A stretch of DNA of 64,000 bases from Pseudomonadota bacterium (GTDB lineage: Bacteria; Desulfobacterota; Syntrophobacteria; Syntrophobacterales; Syntrophobacteraceae): contig JAEZHY010000068.1 of assembly GCA_023416335.1 (NCBI GenBank), forward strand, positions 3,646 through 67,645, given 5' to 3'. Position numbers and translations under genes: made by a program. Numbering within the stretch: position 1 is the first letter of the stretch; each line of letters begins with the position of its first letter. The notes beneath the pieces were generated by a model. That model searched no databases and was not told the DNA's origin. It saw only the letters and a program-made list of their open reading frames with translations. Shown here one piece after another: positions 55,635 to 63,951 of the stretch.

Positions 55635-56342
55635 ATGATTTCCATAAAGAACATTTCCCGCCGCAAGTTTCTCTCACTGGCCGGGTCGACCGGCATGGGC
55701 GTTCTGGCGGCCGGATGCTCGAAATCGAGCAATACACCACCCGTCGAAGTCGTTACCGCAGTCGAGTCCTTGAATCGCCACCACGGACTGCTTCACCGGT
55801 CTATCGCAATATTGGAGGAGATTCGCGGAGGCATGGATGCCCGGATGGACCTTCCGCCCGAAATCATTCAGAACACGGTGGACATAGTCCGCCGGTTCGT
55901 CGTTGATTATCATCAGAAGATGGAAGAGAAATATATTCTTCCGCCATTCGATACCGCGAAGAAAATGGGAGGGCTCGTCGGCGTTATCCGCGAACAGCAC
56001 GCGGCCGGAGCCCAGGTCGTTGACATTCTCAAGAACCTTTCGGTCGGATTTTCCGCCAAAGACCTCGAAAAGCGGCGCACCCTCGGGAGCGCGATTCATC
56101 AGTTCAGCAGGATGTACAGGGCCCACTCCGAGCGGGAGGATACCGTGCTTTTCCCGGCCCTGTGGCAGGTGCTCCCCCCCAAGGCATACTCTGAAATGAA
56201 TGCCGTTTTTATGAAAAGCGAAAAGGAGGCACTGGGGCCGAGCGGGTTCGATGAGGCAATCCAGAAGCTGTCGTCAATTGAAAATGTCCTCGGGATCGGA
56301 GACCTGGCAGGTTTCACGCCGCGGGTGGATGAGCTGAATTGA
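55635..56342 (+). CDS. Tat-exported lipoprotein hemerythrin
   Basis: 235 residues. The twin-arginine motif SRRKFL (8-13) is followed by a hydrophobic stretch and a lipobox ending at C28 (LAAGC), so it is exported folded and then lipid-anchored. The hemerythrin-like HHE domain (about 45-210) has HHGLLH, HQKMEEKYILPPF, REQHAAG and HSEREDTVLFP, the di-iron His/Glu set. Cofactor loading before Tat export fits a folded metalloprotein. It may carry or detoxify oxygen or act as a sensor in an anaerobe. It is transcribed alone; AGGAGAACCG upstream. Confidence 0.82.
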   Translation: MISIKNISRRKFLSLAGSTGMGVLAAGCSKSSNTPPVEVVTAVESLNRHHGLLHRSIAILEEIRGGMDARMDLPPEIIQNTVDIVRRFVVDYHQKMEEKYILPPFDTAKKMGGLVGVIREQHAAGAQVVDILKNLSVGFSAKDLEKRRTLGSAIHQFSRMYRAHSEREDTVLFPALWQVLPPKAYSEMNAVFMKSEKEALGPSGFDEAIQKLSSIENVLGIGDLAGFTPRVDELN

Positions 56343-56761
56343 GGGGGTGAGCGGTGAGGCCAGTCTCACTGGCGTTCGGATCAGTTTGTCAATAATCTCT
56401 GGTTTCTATTCGGATATATAAGTAGGCAAAGCATAGCGAAGCCCATCAGGCAATGGATGGGGTTCTCAAGCCGGAGGGGCTGTTGCCTAAATCATCGCGG
56501 CAGCCCCGAATGACTCGCAGAGCCCAGCGTCGTCATTCCGGTGAAAACCGGAAACCAGGCTTTAGGGCGGATTAATTGTGAATTCAAGACTTTAAAAACC
56601 CTGGTTCCCGGTTAACTGCCGGGATGACGGGATTGATGGCTCCGTCGAAAAATGCCCAGGAACCAGGTCAGGTAGCCCGGATTTTTGAATCCGGGAGCGA
56701 AGCGCAAGAGGTGTCGAAAACGCTCCTGTCTCTATAAATCCCGCATTACGTCTGACTTCCG
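56343..56761. repeat. Mosaic repeat region (copy 10)
   Basis: 419 bp, no gene. GGTTCTCAAGCCGGAGG ... TGTTGCCTAAAT, GAATGACTCGCAGAGCC / GTCATTCCGG, GGTTCCCGG ... GCCGGGATGACGGG, and GCCCGGATTTTTGAATCCGGG with GCGAAGCGCAAGAGG at about 56680-56715. Confidence 0.7.
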
Positions 56762-58441
56762 TCATCTCCGGGCGGAGGAAGCAAACAGCAACATATGTTC
56801 CCTGAACTGCCCGAACCAGGGCGAGCGCCCGATATCGGCAAGCCTCGGAGCAAGTTCGCCGAATAATGCGGCAGCCTGCTGCTGCGATAATCCATCCTCG
56901 ACTTCGTAGTCATAAGCTATGGACACCGGGTCTCTTTGCAGGCGATCGAGGATTTTCGTTATCCGGTATCTTTCGGGCTCGTTGTAAACATTCGAACCTT
57001 CCAGCAACACGAAAAGAGATTTTGAAACCGCATCGACCGAATCGCCCAGCCTTTCGAGCAAATCCACCGTGCTTCGCATCTCGACCTCCGTTTCCGTCGG
57101 AAAACCGAACAACACGAAGAGAAGATTCCAGATGCCGCACGAATGAGCACCCTTGATAATACCTTCCACGTTCTCGATTTGCGTTCCCTTCCGCATGAGA
57201 TCGAGCACGCGTTGACTGCCCGCCTCCACTCCCCACATTACCAGTCGTAGACCGGCTTCGTACCCCTGCCCGAGGGTGTCCGAATCGAACCTTTCCGGCT
57301 TCGCGTAAGCCGAGTAGAAGAGCTTGCTCCCTTTTTCGATAAGGGCCGATGAGATCCCACGCAGCCGGTGCGGGTGGATCATTTCATCGACCAGCGAGAA
57401 ATGGGAGACTCCATACTTTTCCCGCATCTCCGCGAGCCGTCCGGCAGTATGCTCTGCGCTCTCCTCCCTATAATCGAGATACGTTTTCCGGTGCGTGCAG
57501 AATGCGCAACGTCTCCACGGACATCCGCGTGAAGAGAGGTAGGGCAGAACGGGGAGTGGAGAATGATATCGGCCGAGTTCGAAATCCGAAAAATCGGGCG
57601 GTGGAAGCGAGTTCAGACCCCGCACAGCCTCCGGCGGATTCATTTGCAGGTTGCCGCCTTCCAGGCGTATCAGCCCGGGTACATCGGAGAGTTGACCTTT
57701 CCCGTGTCCAAGAATTTCCGCGAGCTTTTGCAGTCCGATTTCCCCTTCGCCCATGAGCAGGAAATCGATGATGCCGGCCGGTTCCAGGTCGCCACCTTCT
57801 TTTCCGGCCAAAACAGGTACAGGGCCGGCAAGAAGCCGCCCGGGATCGGGCATGACGGAAAAGGTGGCCCCTCCGAAAACCGTCTTCATCCCTGATTCCC
57901 TGCAAAGCTTCGCAAGGGCCAGGGCGAAGAAGAGCTGCTGGCTGAAAAGGATCGAAAACCCGACGAGATCCGGCTTGAAGGCTTTTACCGGTTCGATCAG
58001 TTCGTCAAAAAACCTGCGCACCAGAGGAGGAACAGGCAGTTCCAGGAGAATTCGCCGCGAGAAATTGTCGAAAAGCCCATTCACGACCGATCCGAAACCC
58101 GAGTAGACCCGGGCATGCGATTCGTACTCTCGCGGATCGAAAAACCGTTTCAGGCCGCACCCGCCAAGGAAAAACTCCCTCGCTGCGGAGGCCTGTTCGG
58201 CGGTGGACTTCCGGTCCGATCCCTTGACTGCGACACGCAGCCGGCCGGCCGTAAGCCACTCGAACGTCTGCTCGCTGTATGCCAGGTTGAGATCGAAGTT
58301 CCGGACCGAACAATCGCTCCCTCGATCGAGGAAAGCCTTCAAAGATGCAATCCCGAGAGGCGGGCTCATCGGGAACATGGGAGGAGGAAAGACGAGGGCG
58401 ATCTTGAAGCGCTCACCGCGAAATAGTTCGGGACCAGGCAT
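56762..58441 (-). CDS. B12-binding radical SAM protein
   Basis: 559 residues from ATG 58441; an upstream TTG lacks a ribosome site. The N-terminal cobalamin-type Rossmann domain (about 10-280) is followed by a radical SAM core. The cluster reads GCPWRRCAFC, with C307, C312 and C315 in a C-x4-C-x2-C spacing rather than C-x3-C-x2-C. The later segment GVEAGSQRVLDLMRKGTQ and the terminal Leu-rich helices fit class B enzymes. The target of the radical reaction, perhaps a methylation or ring rearrangement, is unknown. There are no RiPP or hopanoid partners nearby. Confidence 0.8.
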   Translation of the reverse strand: MPGPELFRGERFKIALVFPPPMFPMSPPLGIASLKAFLDRGSDCSVRNFDLNLAYSEQTFEWLTAGRLRVAVKGSDRKSTAEQASAAREFFLGGCGLKRFFDPREYESHARVYSGFGSVVNGLFDNFSRRILLELPVPPLVRRFFDELIEPVKAFKPDLVGFSILFSQQLFFALALAKLCRESGMKTVFGGATFSVMPDPGRLLAGPVPVLAGKEGGDLEPAGIIDFLLMGEGEIGLQKLAEILGHGKGQLSDVPGLIRLEGGNLQMNPPEAVRGLNSLPPPDFSDFELGRYHSPLPVLPYLSSRGCPWRRCAFCTHRKTYLDYREESAEHTAGRLAEMREKYGVSHFSLVDEMIHPHRLRGISSALIEKGSKLFYSAYAKPERFDSDTLGQGYEAGLRLVMWGVEAGSQRVLDLMRKGTQIENVEGIIKGAHSCGIWNLLFVLFGFPTETEVEMRSTVDLLERLGDSVDAVSKSLFVLLEGSNVYNEPERYRITKILDRLQRDPVSIAYDYEVEDGLSQQQAAALFGELAPRLADIGRSPWFGQFREHMLLFASSARR

Positions 58442-58635
58442 GTAGACTATTGGACCGCCTTTCAAATCTATTTATTTGAGATCAGGTCGGGAGAATCCGT
58501 GATTTCGGCGGCAAGGCCCAATCAATCCGCCTTTTTGAAGGATTGGATTCCGCGGATGGTTCGGTACTCCTGTCCCTGTATCAGCGCGGAATTTTAGCAC
58601 ATTCAGAGGTATCCAAAAACTTGATTCGGCATATA

Positions 58636-58675
58636 TTGACACGTTTTCTTAGCAGTCTTAAGTTGTGGCTGCTAA
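58636..58675 (+). promoter_or_regulatory. hsp20 promoter with CIRCE-like operator
   Basis: TTGACA at 58636-58641 is a -35 element. The inverted repeat TTAGCAGTC-N9-GGCTGCTAA occupies 58649-58675: nine-base arms, a nine-base spacer and 8 of 9 symmetrical positions. The HrcA operator CIRCE reads TTAGCACTC-N9-GAGTGCTAA, so length, spacing and the TTAGCA core agree. It lies about 53 bp before the first hsp20 start. Confidence 0.7.
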
Positions 58676-58728
58676 CAATCAGCGGTAAAGTGAGCACCGA
58701 AGCTAATTATTCAAGAGGAGATTGAATT

Positions 58729-59190
58729 ATGGCTATCATAAGATACCCGAACTGGCTCTGGCCCGATGTCAACACCGTGGTAGACGATTTCGAGAAGGCC
58801 CGCAGGCAAATGGATCGGCTCCTCTCCGCATTCACAGGCGCAGGCTCTGCGCCGACCGTATCGGGCGTTTTCCCTCCCCTGGTGGTAAAGGAAGACGGCG
58901 ACAAGATCTGCGTGGAAGCTGAAATACCCGGGATCAAATCGGAAGATCTGGACATCTCCGTGGTTGGAAGGACCCTTACCCTGAGTGGCGAACGCAAACC
59001 CGATGAGGAACAGAATGTCAACTTTCACCGCAGGGAACGCAAATGGGGCAGCTTCCGCAAAGCTTTGACTCTCCCCGAGGATGTGAACGCCGAAGCCATC
59101 CAGGCCGAGTGCAAAAACGGCGTGCTCAAGATCGTGCTGCCCAAGGCCGAGAGCGCCAAACCCAGAAAAATCACGATCAAAAGCGAATAA
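58729..59190 (+). CDS. Small heat shock protein (Hsp20/alpha-crystallin)
   Basis: 153 residues. An N-terminal arm with tryptophans (YPNWLWPDV) is followed by the alpha-crystallin domain (about 48-153): VKEDGDKICVEAEIPGIKSEDLDISV, then the FRKALTLPEDVNAEAI and ECKNGVLKIVLPKAE segments, with the C-terminal GVL motif. It binds unfolded proteins without ATP. Start ATG with AGAGGAGATTGAATT. It precedes another hsp20 and shares the CIRCE-like promoter. Confidence 0.94.
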   Translation: MAIIRYPNWLWPDVNTVVDDFEKARRQMDRLLSAFTGAGSAPTVSGVFPPLVVKEDGDKICVEAEIPGIKSEDLDISVVGRTLTLSGERKPDEEQNVNFHRRERKWGSFRKALTLPEDVNAEAIQAECKNGVLKIVLPKAESAKPRKITIKSE

Positions 59191-59214
59191 GACTTGGAGA
59201 CGCAGGAGGAAACC

Positions 59215-59610
59215 ATGGAAGAAAAGGATCTGCAGGTTCAGGAAAAGAAAGAAGTATCCGGCGCGGAAAGTACCCGCAACGTGCCTGTATTCATTCCCGC
59301 GGTTGACATATACGAATCTGAAAATTCTTTGACGCTGGTAGCCGATATGCCGGGGGTACCGCTCGAAAACGTCGATATCGACCTCGATTCCGACCAGCTT
59401 ACGATCCGGGGAACGGTGCCCCAGGAAGAGGAAGACGGGAAGGTGCTCTTCCGGGAATACACCGTCGGCGATTACTACAGGCAGTTCACGCTCTCCAACG
59501 ACATCGACAGGGAAAAGATCCAGGCATCGATGAAAAACGGCGTTTTAAGGCTGGTTCTTCCAAAAGCGGAAGCTGCAAAGCCGAGGAAGATCACCGTTAA
59601 ATCTTCCTAA
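59215..59610 (+). CDS. Small heat shock protein, second paralogue
   Basis: 131 residues from ATG 59215 with AGGAGG eight bases upstream. The alpha-crystallin domain has VDIYESENSLTLVADMPGVPLENVDIDL, a YYRQFTLSNDIDREKI segment and KNGVLRLVLPKAE. It is diverged from the first paralogue and has a longer acidic N-terminal tail. The pair probably forms mixed oligomers, as in other bacteria with two sHSPs. Confidence 0.94.
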   Translation: MEEKDLQVQEKKEVSGAESTRNVPVFIPAVDIYESENSLTLVADMPGVPLENVDIDLDSDQLTIRGTVPQEEEDGKVLFREYTVGDYYRQFTLSNDIDREKIQASMKNGVLRLVLPKAEAAKPRKITVKSS

Positions 59611-59663
59611 CTGGCCGATATCCTGTAGTATATTGTATTTACAGGAAAAATTCGTTCAGATCC

Positions 59664-59700
59664 TTTTCCCCTCGCCGCACCGGTACGGCGAGGGGGAAAA
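59664..59700 (+). promoter_or_regulatory. Strong hairpin enclosing the Shine-Dalgarno of the J-protein gene
   Basis: CCCCTCGCCG (59668-59677) pairs with CGGCGAGGGG (59686-59695), extended by TTTT/AAAA. The AGGGGG that would serve as ribosome site for the GTG at 59710 lies in the 3' arm. Lacking a U-tract, it is not a usual terminator. Confidence 0.45.
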
Positions 59701-59709
59701 ATAAAAGCC

Positions 59710-60357
59710 GTGAAAAGGAAAGACTACTACCTCATTCTCGGGATTCCCAGGTCGGAAAGCACGGAGGGGATCAAGGCTGCTTTCCGGGAACTGGCAAAGA
59801 AGCATCACCCGGACAGATGCGGGCCGCAGGGCACCCGTCGTTTTCAGGACATAAACGAAGCTTACAGTGTATTGTCCGATCCGGAATCCCGTCGAAGATA
59901 CACGGATGAACTCCGCGAAAACGAAGAGCGGAGAGAACGCCCCCGGCGCCATCCCCGCTCCACTTCCGTCCATGGCCCGCCTCGTACCGGGGAACCCATA
60001 CCGCTGGAAGATATCATCAGTTCTTTTTTCGGGGATTTTCCCGGGGTTGGTCAGGTTCGTCGCGACCCGGAAGAAGTTGACCTCGAACTGGTTATGTCTC
60101 CGCATGAGGCCGAGCGGGGGTGCGAAGTTTCCGCCGAAATCGTGCTGCCCTTCAGATGCTTCGAGTGCCGCGGTTCCGGAGAACTCGGACCTTTTGTATG
60201 CCCGACCTGCAACGGCCGGGGTTTCGGAAGAGTTCCTTCGGTCATCAGTGTTTCTACTCCACCCGGAATAAGAAACGGTGCGGTTTTGGAGGAAGTCGTC
60301 AGCCGGGCGGGAGCGACTTTGCTCGTCAGAATTCACGTCAGCGTTTCCCGGAGTTGA
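59710..60357 (+). CDS. Reduced J-domain protein with a half zinc-finger domain
   Basis: 215 residues from GTG 59710. The J-domain (about 4-67) has HPD at 33-35, so Hsp70 stimulation is possible. A polar linker (70-100) replaces the usual Gly/Phe region. The zinc domain keeps only two CxxCxGxG repeats, C150/C153 and C164/C167, where full DnaJ has four. A short C-terminal beta segment follows and the normal second substrate-binding domain is absent. It could work with the two Hsp20 proteins upstream. Confidence 0.82.
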   Translation: MKRKDYYLILGIPRSESTEGIKAAFRELAKKHHPDRCGPQGTRRFQDINEAYSVLSDPESRRRYTDELRENEERRERPRRHPRSTSVHGPPRTGEPIPLEDIISSFFGDFPGVGQVRRDPEEVDLELVMSPHEAERGCEVSAEIVLPFRCFECRGSGELGPFVCPTCNGRGFGRVPSVISVSTPPGIRNGAVLEEVVSRAGATLLVRIHVSVSRS

Positions 60358-60561
60358 ATCCTTCCCCTTGTTTTTGACCTATATCAACTACTTCCTCTTC
60401 CCATGCTGATTGCCAAGAACCCACTCTGATGTTATGCTTCGCAACCGGCGAGATAGAACCTGCCGTTAAGAACGGTCCCGGACCGCAAAACCAGCCCCCT
60501 CTTCCCTATCCCGAACGGGTGAGAGGCCGGCTCAATTCAGCCAAGCCATAAGGACAAGAAA

Positions 60562-60945
60562 TTGCACGAACTCTCCATAGCCCAGAGTCTGCTCGAGATT
60601 ATCATCGATGAAGCCCAAAAGCACAGCGTCCAGCGGGTAAAGACTATCAAGCTGCAGGTGGGAGACTTTGCGGCGGTGGTGCCGGAATCGCTCCGATTCT
60701 GCTTCGACCTGGTAAGCAAGGACACGGTCGCGGAAGGAGCGGCCATTGAGATCGATCACGTCGCCATTGTGGCTCGCTGCGATAAATGCGACTTGTCCTT
60801 TGACGTCCGCGACCAGGTATTTTTGTGTCCCCGCTGCGGCGATCCGGCAATCGAACTGCTTAGCGGAAGAGAGCTTTCCATATTGAGTATAGAAGGGGAA
60901 ACGGGAGAAGAAGATGGCTCAGATCAACGTTCCTGTGGTTCGTAA
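60562..60945 (+). CDS. hypA: Hydrogenase nickel insertion protein HypA
   Basis: 127 residues from a TTG start with AAGGA upstream. The nickel ligand is H2 in MHELSIAQSL, and zinc is held by C73, C76, C89 and C92 in ARCDKC and LCPRC. HypA works with HypB to insert Ni into NiFe-hydrogenases. Overlaps hypB by 32 bp. Confidence 0.96.
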   Translation: MHELSIAQSLLEIIIDEAQKHSVQRVKTIKLQVGDFAAVVPESLRFCFDLVSKDTVAEGAAIEIDHVAIVARCDKCDLSFDVRDQVFLCPRCGDPAIELLSGRELSILSIEGETGEEDGSDQRSCGS

Positions 60946-61597
60946 CATACTCCAGGCCAACGAGCGGCTTGCGGCGGAAAACCGCAGGCGGTTCGATGAA
61001 GCGGGAATATTCGTAATCAACCTCATGAGTTCCCCCGGAGCGGGCAAGACATCGCTGCTGGAGAAAACGATCGAAGCCCTGGCCGGAAAGATCGGCATAG
61101 CGGTAATCGAAGGGGACCTCCAGTCATCCTACGACGCCGAGCGCATCCAGAAAAAGGGCGTCCAGGCCGTGCAGATCAACACGGACGGCGGATGCCACCT
61201 CGACGGCAATATGATCCAGATTGCACTCGACTCCCTGGACCTCACCAATGTCGATCTGCTCATAATCGAAAACGTCGGAAACCTCGTCTGCCCGGCCGAA
61301 TTCAACCTCGGCGAGCACGAGAAGATCATGATCCTGAGCGTTACGGAAGGCGACGACAAGCCGCTCAAGTACCCGCTTATGTTCCAGATCAGCTCCGTGG
61401 TCCTGGTGAACAAAATCGACCTGCTTCCCTACACCAACTGCGACGTTGGGATAATCCGGGAAAGAGTGGGTCAGCTCAACGCCCGCGGAAAGATCCTCGA
61501 AGTTTCCTGCAGAACCGGAGAAGGTTTTGCTCCCTGGCTCGCCTGGCTTGAAGGGAAAGTCGGCGAACACAAAAAGCTCCGGGCGGGCAAAGACTGA
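60914..61597 (+). CDS. hypB: Hydrogenase maturation GTPase HypB
   Basis: 227 residues. G1 motif SPGAGKTS (40-47) and the metal site C94-H95 and C126 of the G domain are visible. The N-terminal extension lacks the CxxCGC nickel motif and the His-rich stretch seen in some species, so nickel storage is not built in. The GTPase drives nickel transfer. It is flanked by hypA (overlap) and hypF (2 bp), forming one operon. Confidence 0.96.
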   Translation: MAQINVPVVRNILQANERLAAENRRRFDEAGIFVINLMSSPGAGKTSLLEKTIEALAGKIGIAVIEGDLQSSYDAERIQKKGVQAVQINTDGGCHLDGNMIQIALDSLDLTNVDLLIIENVGNLVCPAEFNLGEHEKIMILSVTEGDDKPLKYPLMFQISSVVLVNKIDLLPYTNCDVGIIRERVGQLNARGKILEVSCRTGEGFAPWLAWLEGKVGEHKKLRAGKD

Positions 61598-61599
61598 CA

Positions 61600-63951
61600 G
61601 TGAAAGCGTCCACCGGAGAGACATGCCCCCAGCCCGACCCCGACCAACTCAGGGGTGGGGGCCGCAGAGTTCTCGTCAAAGTTCGGGGTATCGTCCAGGG
61701 AGTCGGTTTCCGGCCGTTCATCTATCAGCTGGCTCGGCAGTACGGACTGAACGGCTGGGTGAGGAACCAGTCCGACGGCGTCGAAATTGAAGTATCCGGC
61801 TCTTCCGGACCTGTCGGAGACTTTATAGATGCAATCTCCGGCAAATCACCTCCCCTTGCCCGTATTGTTAGCGTTGAGACCTCCGAACTTCCTTTTGAAG
61901 CCCTCGAAGACTTCCGAATCATAACCAGCCGGGCGCTCGACACGCGCTCGACCCTCATCTCGCCCGACGTCTGCACATGTCAAGACTGCCTTCGTGAACT
62001 TCTCGATCCCGGAAACCGCAGATACCGATATCCCTTTACGAACTGCACCAACTGCGGCCCGCGGTACACCATCATAAAAGACATCCCCTACGACCGCGAC
62101 AAGACGACGATGGCCCATTTCAAAATGTGCTCCGCCTGCCGCGGCGAATATGAAGATCCGATGGACCGGCGTTTCCATGCGCAGCCGAATGCCTGCTGGG
62201 AATGCGGCCCACAGGTGTGGCTGGAAGATGCGGGAGGCGGAAAGGTCGCGGATCGCGACGCCGCGGTTTCGCGGGCAATCGATCTGCTCCACGGGGGCGC
62301 CGTCCTGGCTATAAAGGGCCTCGGAGGATTTCACCTGGCGGTCTGCGCAACAGACGAAAGCGCGGTCAGCCGTCTTCGCGGACGCAAAATCCGTGAAGAG
62401 AAACCCTTTGCGGTCATGTTTCCGAACATCGACGAAATCAGGCGGCACTGCATCGTAGGTGAAGCGGAAGAAAAGCTGCTCCTCCAACCCGCCAGGCCCA
62501 TCGTATTGCTGAAAAAACGCGAGGACGCCGCCGATCTTCCAATTGCCGAAAGCGTCGCCCCGAAAAACCGTTATCTCGGCTCGTTCCTTCCCTACACTCC
62601 CCTGCACTTTCTCCTGTTCGAAGGAGCACCGTACAGGGCACTCGTCATGACCAGCGGCAACCAGAGCGACGAGCCGATAGTCATGGAAAATGAGGACGCC
62701 CGCTCGCGCCTGACCGGGATCGCCGATTACTTTCTGCTTCACGACCGCGGCATTTACATGCGCTGCGACGATTCCGTAGTCAGGGTGTTAGGGGAAAAGC
62801 CCCGCCCGATGCGCCGGGCAAGGGGCTATGTTCCCTTCCCCGTTTTCCTGAAAAATCCCGTACCATCTATTCTGGGCACCGGCGCGGAACTCAAGAATAC
62901 GATCTGCCTTACGCGTGGAAACGAAGCATTCCTCAGCCAGCACATCGGAGACCTCGAAAACCTGGAAACCCTCAGGTCCTTCGAGCATGCGATAGATCAC
63001 CTCGAGCGCATTCTCGAAATCGAGCCCGAACTCATCGTCCACGATATGCACCCGGATTACCTGAGCACGCAGTGGGCGCTCAGGCAAAAACAACTGCCCC
63101 TGCTGGCAGTCCAGCACCATCATGCGCACATCGCATCCGTCATGGCTGAGCGGCACCTCGAAGGTCCTGTATTGGGGCTGGCACTGGACGGCACCGGATA
63201 CGGCACGGACGGCACGATCTGGGGCGGCGAGATTCTCAGGGTGGACGATGCCGGCTTTGAACGCCTCGGCCATTTCCGGCAGGTGCTCCTTCCCGGTGGG
63301 AACAAAGCAGTCAGGGAACCCTGGCGCATGGGGCTCAGCTATCTGTGGGCGCTGGATCCGGAAGCAGTCGAGCAGAAGTATGCCGATATCCTCGCAAAAT
63401 GGCCCGAGCGGGAAAGACGAGTGGTTTTGCAGATGCTTGCAAAGCGGCTGAACGCACCGGTCACTTCCTCGTGCGGCCGCCTTTTCGATGCGGTCGCGGC
63501 GCTGTGCGGCGTGCGGCAATCCGTCAACTACGAAGGACAGGCCGCAATCGAACTGGAGCAGGCGATCGAACCCGGCGATGGGCATTACGAAGGCCGAATC
63601 GACCGGAGTGCAGGCTCGATAATCATCGACCCTTTTCCCATGATCGAACGCGTGGTGGAAGACGTGAGAGGCGGATTTTCAACCGGTAAGATCGCTTCCC
63701 GCTTCCATAACGGAGTCATCCGCCTTCTGGCCGAGGCGGCCCGGACGGCCGCAGACGCGACGGGCCTCAACCGCATTGCATTGAGCGGCGGAGTTTTTCA
63801 GAACGCCTATCTGTCGGAGCGGCTGGAAAAAGAATTGTCCACGATGGGTTTCGAGGTCTACGGTCACATCGAAGTCCCGGCAAACGATGCCTGCATTGCG
63901 CTGGGGCAGGTCCACGTGGGAGCGAAGAAGTTAGTGAGCAGTGAGCAGTGA
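61600..63951 (+). CDS. hypF: Carbamoyltransferase HypF
   Basis: 783 residues from GTG 61600. The acylphosphatase domain (about 22-110) has VRGIVQGVGFRPF. Two zinc knuckles (about 125-200) include CTCQDC, CTNCGPRYT and MCSACRGEY, with CWECGP. A YrdC-like domain (about 220-400) and a Kae1-like domain (about 430-775) with HHHAHIASVMAE and DGTGYGTDGTIWGGE follow. HypF makes the carbamoyl precursor of the CN ligands of NiFe sites. The last codons and stop lie in a heptanucleotide repeat. Confidence 0.97.
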   Translation: MKASTGETCPQPDPDQLRGGGRRVLVKVRGIVQGVGFRPFIYQLARQYGLNGWVRNQSDGVEIEVSGSSGPVGDFIDAISGKSPPLARIVSVETSELPFEALEDFRIITSRALDTRSTLISPDVCTCQDCLRELLDPGNRRYRYPFTNCTNCGPRYTIIKDIPYDRDKTTMAHFKMCSACRGEYEDPMDRRFHAQPNACWECGPQVWLEDAGGGKVADRDAAVSRAIDLLHGGAVLAIKGLGGFHLAVCATDESAVSRLRGRKIREEKPFAVMFPNIDEIRRHCIVGEAEEKLLLQPARPIVLLKKREDAADLPIAESVAPKNRYLGSFLPYTPLHFLLFEGAPYRALVMTSGNQSDEPIVMENEDARSRLTGIADYFLLHDRGIYMRCDDSVVRVLGEKPRPMRRARGYVPFPVFLKNPVPSILGTGAELKNTICLTRGNEAFLSQHIGDLENLETLRSFEHAIDHLERILEIEPELIVHDMHPDYLSTQWALRQKQLPLLAVQHHHAHIASVMAERHLEGPVLGLALDGTGYGTDGTIWGGEILRVDDAGFERLGHFRQVLLPGGNKAVREPWRMGLSYLWALDPEAVEQKYADILAKWPERERRVVLQMLAKRLNAPVTSSCGRLFDAVAALCGVRQSVNYEGQAAIELEQAIEPGDGHYEGRIDRSAGSIIIDPFPMIERVVEDVRGGFSTGKIASRFHNGVIRLLAEAARTAADATGLNRIALSGGVFQNAYLSERLEKELSTMGFEVYGHIEVPANDACIALGQVHVGAKKLVSSEQ

